Assembly: GCF_030864355.1 (NCBI RefSeq) | Contig: NC_083397.1 | Location: 2,604,001 to 2,668,000 of the forward strand | Length of the DNA stretch: 64,000 nt | Reading direction: 5' to 3' | Origin: Cutaneotrichosporon cavernicola | Taxonomy: Eukaryota; Basidiomycota; Tremellomycetes; Trichosporonales; Trichosporonaceae | Shown here: in pieces, positions 56,409 to 64,000 of the stretch | How positions within the stretch are numbered: position 1 is the first letter of the stretch | Layout of the letters: each line of letters begins with the position of its first letter | Notes under the pieces: generated by a model | Told to the model about the DNA's origin: nothing | The model's input: only the letters and a program-made list of their open reading frames with translations | Database searches by the model: none | Translations under genes and position numbers: made by a program

Positions 56409-58819
56409 CTACGCCGTGCTGTGTCGTGACGGCCCTCGGTCGGGAGTGGGGGGAGTGGGCTCTGGCGAACCCAAGGGGGATTGTGGAGAGCCGAACCTGG
56501 GGCGCGGTGAGCCCATCGGCGAGCGAGATTGCATTGGTGGCGCTGCGCCAGGCGGGAGTGCGGGCGACACACGTCCGCTATCAAAGCTCGCAAAGCTAGT
56601 GGGGCGTTCGAGGGCATATCCGCCTGGTGGATCATATAGCGAGGGTGAGTGAGTGGGACTCGAGCCTGCCCATCGGGGGCTATGTGGGACCGGGGACCTG
56701 GGACTTGGACTGTGGCTCGGCCGCCCGTTCTCCAGGCTAGCGAGGCTGATCGGTCGCTCGAGCGCACACCCTCCCGGCGGGTCATACAGTGAGACGGGAC
56801 TAGGCGAGTACATGCCCGCTCGCGTTTGGGGATGATGGTTAATCGGGCTGCCGCCGGGGCTTGGGCTTGGGCTTGGGCTTTGGCTGTGACTCGGGACAGG
56901 CATAGGAAGCGGCGCCTCGGCGTCCCAATCAAGCTCGTCGTAGCGCGGTGGCAGCTCAATAGGCCTGACTCGCCCAGCATCACGATGGACAATTACCTCG
57001 TCTTCAGCATCAGTACGGCGGCGGCGAGGACGCGAGCCCTCTCCCCGCGGCATGGCCAACGTATCCCGCTTAAGAGTATCGACTTCGGAACCGGCCAAAG
57101 GGTCGTGTAGTACCAGTGGGCCGCGTCGGATTTCCGTCGGTGCCAGGGGTAGGAGGGGTGGGGTGTGGGATTGTGGCGGAGATTGAGGGGTTGGAAGAGG
57201 TTGGAGCAACTCGGGCTCCAAAGCACCGCGCGCCGGCCAAGACGACGACGATACGCGTGTGTATCCGGTTGGATATTTCATTGCGGGAGAGAGGGAGGGT
57301 GATCCAGGCGCTAGTGGAGGTACGAATGAATGGTCATAAGCGTAATCGCGCTCTACGGGCGAGTCGGACTCGTATTGCCCCGGTGCGGCAGGCGCGAACG
57401 GAAGGTCGTAAGCGTACTCTGCCACTTCGACTGGCGAATCGTATTGGGTTCCGGGTCGCGAGCTCGAGCTCCCACTTCCTCCAGGCGCGCGGCTCCACGT
57501 CGAACCAGGACGCGAGTCGTCAAGGAGGTCGAGCTGGGTATCCCGGTTCCCAGGGACGTAGACGCCGCGATTGACGAAGGAGCGTTTCTCCAATCGCCCA
57601 AAGGTGGCGAGGCTGACTAGTGATGGTGCCGGAAGACCGTTCTTGCGCGCCTGGCGACGGCGCGATCGGACTCTACAACAACAGTACAGGAACATCATGG
57701 CTGCCAATGTGGCGAGCACACTGAACACACAGGCGACAATGACCCCTGTGTTGGTCTTGTCCGTTCTTGGTCTGGGCGGGACAGATGTCGGTAGATTGAG
57801 GGCGCCGGTACTGCTCACGGCTGTGACTGAGGGCTTTGGATCGTTGCCGAAACAGTCAAACCCGCCTTGTCCGACAGTCATCATCTCACTGCTGCCTCCA
57901 CTCGCCCACTCGTCCCCCATTCCCGCGACGAGGATGAAACGCGTGCCCTTGGCCAACGCGACTGTCCAATTCATGTACGTTACCCCCGACCGCGTCCATG
58001 TCGATGGGTGATCGCTTAGACTTTGGGGCGGGAGGTCGTCGGCGAACTTGACGTCGTCGGCGTACGTTATCGGGATGTTGAAACTGTTGCCTAGCGGGAT
58101 GATGCCGAACATTGTGGGTGGGTGGGTCGTGTTGCCCTTGGTCTTGCTGCTCGACTGGTCCGTATTGGTGGGGAGTGGGACGGGGACTTCCTGTCGCTTG
58201 TGTGGTATGGACACGGAGGGCAAGACGCTGTCCACCTTGTCGACTTGGTCGCCCTCCACAGATGGTAAACTCAAACTCCGCCTCACATAGGTAATGTTGG
58301 ACTCGAGACTAGTCGGCCAACTAATGCTCAAATTCGAGCACTGGGGTGGAAACCCATCCGAGTTGGAAATGTTGAATGCAAAAGTATACAGCCCGTTAAT
58401 CTCGTTATCGGGGTGGAAACAGTCCTTATTATCGGACGGCTGTACGGCTGGTGTCAGACCTCAAACTCCCCACGCTTGCTTACTCAGAACATCTGTGGTA
58501 CCGGCATATTCGATGCCACTAGCTCCCCAAACCGTGACCATATACTGCAAGCCGGCCGGCTGGTCGATGGTGAGATTGTACGCGTTGGTCCCATTCGATA
58601 TATTGGGGATCCAGACGTTGTATCCGTGGCTCACAAACTGCGTAGGTGTCAGGAGGAGGTGGTATGGCCCGTCGTCGCCGTACCACTCTACCAGTGAGGT
58701 GTTGCATTGCCGCGCCCTGGGTCAGCTCAAAGGATGGGGGCAACTCACTCGTTTATCCCGACCGTGATGTATCCCGCGCGCGCGGTGCACAGGAACGCAA
58801 ACGCTGCCAACGCCTTCAT
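56409..58819 (-). CDS. Sensor-like type I membrane protein with repeated cytoplasmic motif
   Basis: I do not recognise the family, but the architecture is clear. Exons 58819-58749, 58716-58484 and 58447-56409 give 780 residues. A signal peptide (residues 1-15) is followed by an extracellular region of about 315 residues with N-glycosylation sites (NIS, NLT, NIT) and an internal pattern of two related ligand-like modules. One helix (about 335-359, TGVIVACVFSVLATLAAMMFLY) is followed by CCCRVRSRRR. The long tail is Pro/Ser-rich and contains two near copies of SLYDPPGG-ALERP-S-AS---GR and two YAYD-F-P motifs. This layout (secreted ectodomain, one helix, Pro-rich tail) is typical of fungal surface sensors and adhesins. 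Function is inferred from layout only. Confidence 0.78.
56575..56805 (-). repeat. Tandem protein-module duplication (two copies about 150 bp apart)
   Basis: Two diverged copies of a 70-bp stretch (about 56578-56645 and 56731-56800) encode the SLYDPPGG-ALERP modules in the cytoplasmic tail. Confidence 0.8.
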
Positions 58820-60231
58820 GGCGCGCTAGGTATTGCTGTCAACGGATGGTGAGGTCGAGGCGGTGTTCGTTATCAAGGAGTGTGTATCGTTTTGTGTTGA
58901 GATAACAACACGCCTACGTCCCGCCGACGGATTGACGGGATCAAGATTGCGCAGCTCGCGTAAGAAGTCTGGTGTGTGTGTTCGTTGATGCGTTGGTGCT
59001 TTGGTGCTTTGCGTGCCAAGCAGGCGTGTCTGGGCCAAACAAGAGGTTGCCACTGGTGAAGGAATTTTGGTTGGCAGCGCGGCTGGTGCCTGGCCAAAAA
59101 GTCTGGCCGCCGAGCAAGATGCAAGAATACCGGAGGAAGCGGATACCAGAGGAGAGGAAGAAGAAGAAACCGCACCGACGCCGAGAATGATAGAGATGGA
59201 GAATACAGATACGCGGCGCGGCGGACATGCCAACGGAGGTGACTCCTAGCCTTGTTCCAAAATGCGGTCAGCCGCGGAAAGGGCAACCGCGCTAGTGTGG
59301 CCGCGTCATCTGAATCCTTGCCTGACATGCTATCACACCAACTCACTCACACACGGTTCGACAGGGTTGCCGACGCCCTGTGGCGTTCATTTTCCCCCAC
59401 CCCAGCTATGTCGACGGTTTCAAACCCATGCGGGACTCAATTTTAGGCGCTTTTGCTAACGGCAACAGAGCTACAGAGAGAACACCAAGTCAATAATTGT
59501 CGGCCCAATCCGAGCTTCTTCCAACTCAGCATGGTCACCACCACCTTGCGACATTTTGTCTTCGGGCACACTCTATTCATCACCGAGACACTGGGCAAAC
59601 GCTCGCGAGGCTCATGGTGTCTATCACTCTAGCCTCTAGCGCCCAAACCGGTTCGTCTCCGCTACAGTAAAAATTCCCAAATATATAGTCGAGACAGCGT
59701 TGGGTCGGCACAAATGTTCATGAAAATGCGAAGTGTTGTTGTGGGTAGTGCGGATCGTGTCGTCACGGTTGTTGTGCCTCGTCGCCATCTGAGTTGAGGT
59801 CGGGAATCGTTGAATAAAGGTGCAGGTATTTCGGGTCTATCGTACACGACGGGATATGATTCTGGACCGCCGCCAGAGTTGTTGTTGTGCAAGCGTGTTC
59901 GGACGTCGAAGACGGTGTTCTTGATTCGGAAAACGTCCATTTCGTGTTTGCGACCAGCGCCTCGATTATTATCAAAACCAATGCAGATGTTGATGATGGT
60001 TGTGCGCTGTTGGGGAAATGGATGCGAGGGGATTGTTGGGAGTATGTTGGATGACGTTGTGAACACAATGCTTGCGATGCTGGACGGGCGGAAACTTGAT
60101 GCGAAAGAACGAGAAAAGAAACGAATTTGTGGTGGTGAAATGAACGATTGAAACGCTTGATGTCGCAAGAACGCTCTAGCTGCTCCAGTCACGCTGAGCG
60201 CACAGTCACGCGCGCAGCGCCCAGACAGTGT
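58820..60231. other. 1.4-kb intergenic region upstream of the sensor-like gene, downstream of DED1
   Basis: Both neighbours are on the minus strand, so this is the DED1 3' UTR (right end) and the sensor gene promoter (left end). A 176-codon minus frame at 59662-60192 has poor composition and no domain. I do not call it. Confidence 0.45.
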
Positions 60232-62453
<2,222 letters not shown>

Positions 62454-63619
62454 AATTTGGTGGGGAGGGTTACTTGGGTACCTGCGGTGTGTCGCGGGTA
62501 GTGGATTGAACACGTAGAGGGGTGTTGGGGGTTGGTGGTGATGCGTTTGTAGCTTGGGAGCTTGATTTTTCTCCTTTGTAGTCTCTTCTCGGCCTATTAA
62601 TACAGAACGAAAAGAGTGTGTCGGGTTTGTCGTCGACGGTCTATTACTCGGAGAGAGGGAGAGAGAGAGAGAGAAAGGATAAGGGAGTAAAGAGTATTGT
62701 TTTGAGAGATGAAGAGGAAAGGTGGATGGATGGATGACAAGAAGAGAAGGGAGGGGAAGGTGGGATAGAAAAAGCAGCACGGTTCCTGCGTGGCGGCTGG
62801 CTAACACCCAATCTCTCTAAGGTGGCACATACAAGGAAATCATAAAGGGGCAAATATGAAAGACCTATTAGACTTGACCATTTTGGCAAATCTTTGCTCT
62901 CAATCACTCAACAACCATCAGCAGATCAACGGAGCTAACGGAGCTACTAAACCCTCAGGGAATATTTAGGGTCATTAGGGGCCCTTGAGTGGAATGATGG
63001 TTGCCTATGGTGGAGCAACAGACTGGGGGCTTTTGGGTTCCCTTTGGTCGGCTCTGGCGCTTCAACAACCCTGACCCAGCTTGCCAGGGGGACAAAGTTG
63101 GAGCACACTATGGCCCTTCCCCCGTCATTTCAAACCTTTACTCCTTTCATCCTTACCTCGTATGCACAGATTTCCCCTCTCCTCTCATGCCTCAGTTTGC
63201 CACTCAACTCATCACTTTACCCTGAACCCTGAACCTATATAGAATTTTCACCTCTGGAGTTGCTCTCTGGAATAGAAACATTTGTTCCGGTATTACCCGC
63301 TCCCCCCAATTCACCCTAACAGTTCCCCAACGTCATCATGGCCTCCCCCTGACAACCCTGGATGTCTGTCGGACCAATGGACACTCCGACATTGCCTCCG
63401 GATCGACGTCACGTGGCACTTAGGATTAATAATGATTTTAAAATCAGACAAATATTATGCCAGAGAAGTTCAGGGTATCGCCACGTGAGCAAACACGCGC
63501 CGCCTCCAGGCTGGCTTGTGGACGCGATCAACAACACACGCACACAACACACGCAGCACCAACAACACTCCCATCCTCAACTTCTCATCTCGTGCCTCTC
63601 TACATCTTCCCACTTCATC
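62454..63619. promoter_or_regulatory. Divergent promoter region, DED1 / myosin light chain
   Basis: A 1.17-kb region between divergent start codons. It has a GA microsatellite at 62650-62680 in the DED1 leader and an AC-rich leader before the light-chain gene. No gene was seen. Confidence 0.45.
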
Positions 63620-63991
63620 ATGGTGAGTCGGAATATATCGCAACGGCTAAAAGCAGTCGGCTGCCAAGGACAACGCAGGTGCGTCGATGCTCTGGGACTC
63701 TCCTGTCTCACCACCTTCCTCGGAGTGCCGAGTCTAACCCGCAGAGTACAAGGAGGCGTTCGCGCTCTTCGACAAGCGCGGCACTGGCCAGGTTCCGCGC
63801 GAGTCGCTCGGTGAGCTGCTGCGCTCTCTAGGCCAGAACCCCACCCAGGCCGAGGTTGCGCAGCTCGAGGGCGCCGTCGGTTCTACCTGTGAGCTTGTGT
63901 CAAGCAGAGGTCAGGCTGACCGCAGTCGACTTCAATCAGTTCATTGACATCCTCAACCGCCCTGACGGCTGGAAGCCTGCTGGCACTGCTG
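63620..63991 (+). CDS. MLC1: Myosin essential light chain Cdc4/Mlc1 (3' partial)
   Basis: An EF-hand light chain of class II/V myosin that acts in cytokinesis at the contractile ring. Four exons are visible (63620-63622, 63657-63678, 63745-63888 and 63926-63991). The gene continues beyond the window, with a gtgcgt donor at 63992. The first exon is the ATG alone. The translated start MSAAKDNAEYKEAFALFDKR is followed by GTGQVPRESLGELLRSLGQNPTQAEV and FDFNQFIDILNRPDGW, matching fission-yeast Cdc4 closely. The first EF-hand lacks the usual acidic loop residues (DKRGTGQV), as in other essential light chains that do not bind Ca2+. The choice of CAG at 63656 over AAG at 63653 adds or removes one Gln. 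Confidence 0.92.
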
Positions 63992-64000
63992 GTGCGTAAC

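Noticed and set aside
59662..60192. 176-codon minus frame downstream of DED1
   Set aside because: Lies where the DED1 3' UTR is expected. Ser/Thr/Asn-rich with no domain and no introns.

Overview
This is a 64-kb stretch of nuclear DNA from a basidiomycete yeast. It is most likely a tremellomycete, and Trichosporonales is my best guess. The genes are GC-rich and dense with very short introns (mostly 30-60 nt) that have a GTGAGT/GTATGT-like donor, a CTGAC/CTAAC branch point and an AG acceptor a few bases later. Two genes belong to families I know best from Cryptococcus and its relatives: a CAP59/CMT1-type mannosyltransferase and a CPL1-domain secreted protein. There is no prokaryotic operon structure, and I found no transposon, CRISPR array or RNA gene I could support.

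Layout: 1-12 kb holds the 3' part of a cation/Ca2+ exchanger (+), calcipressin (-), nicotinamidase (+), methylenetetrahydrofolate reductase (-), a small DUF1272 protein (+) and a large BRE4/FUSC-like membrane transporter (+). A gene-free tract of 5.3 kb (12.1-17.4 kb) precedes a bHLH transcription factor (+). 19-33 kb holds a lipid phosphate phosphatase (-), a type II NADH dehydrogenase (+), a Pro/Gln-rich acidic protein that looks like a transcriptional activator (+), the Rag-type GTPase Gtr1 (-), a DUF2461 protein (+), Dph1 (-) and the splicing factor Cwf18 (+). 33-42 kb holds a many-exon ABCC/MRP transporter (-), RNA polymerase subunit RPB5 (+) and a small membrane protein (-). 42-48 kb is gene-poor, with one CPL1-domain secreted protein (-). 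48-64 kb holds uracil-DNA glycosylase (-), a glutamine-synthetase-like enzyme (+), mitochondrial ribosomal protein bL9m (+), the CAP59-family glycosyltransferase (+), a type I membrane protein with a repeated cytoplasmic motif (-), the DEAD-box helicase Ded1 (-) and the start of a Cdc4/Mlc1 myosin light chain (+).

Most genes are housekeeping and functionally unrelated. They are arranged in divergent pairs with short shared promoters and convergent pairs with short shared 3' ends. Some themes recur: Ca2+ handling (exchanger and calcipressin), NAD/one-carbon metabolism, TOR signalling (Gtr1), and the cell surface (CPL1 protein, mannosyltransferase, sensor-like membrane protein). I do not claim a new multi-gene system. 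The least explained parts are the activator-like protein, the sensor-like protein with duplicated tail modules, the CPL1 protein between two gene deserts, and several unusual splice structures (an isolated ATG exon, microexons, tandem acceptors). Exon boundaries were set by eye from splice consensus, reading frame and family conservation, and in nearly every gene the exon lengths sum to a whole number of codons.
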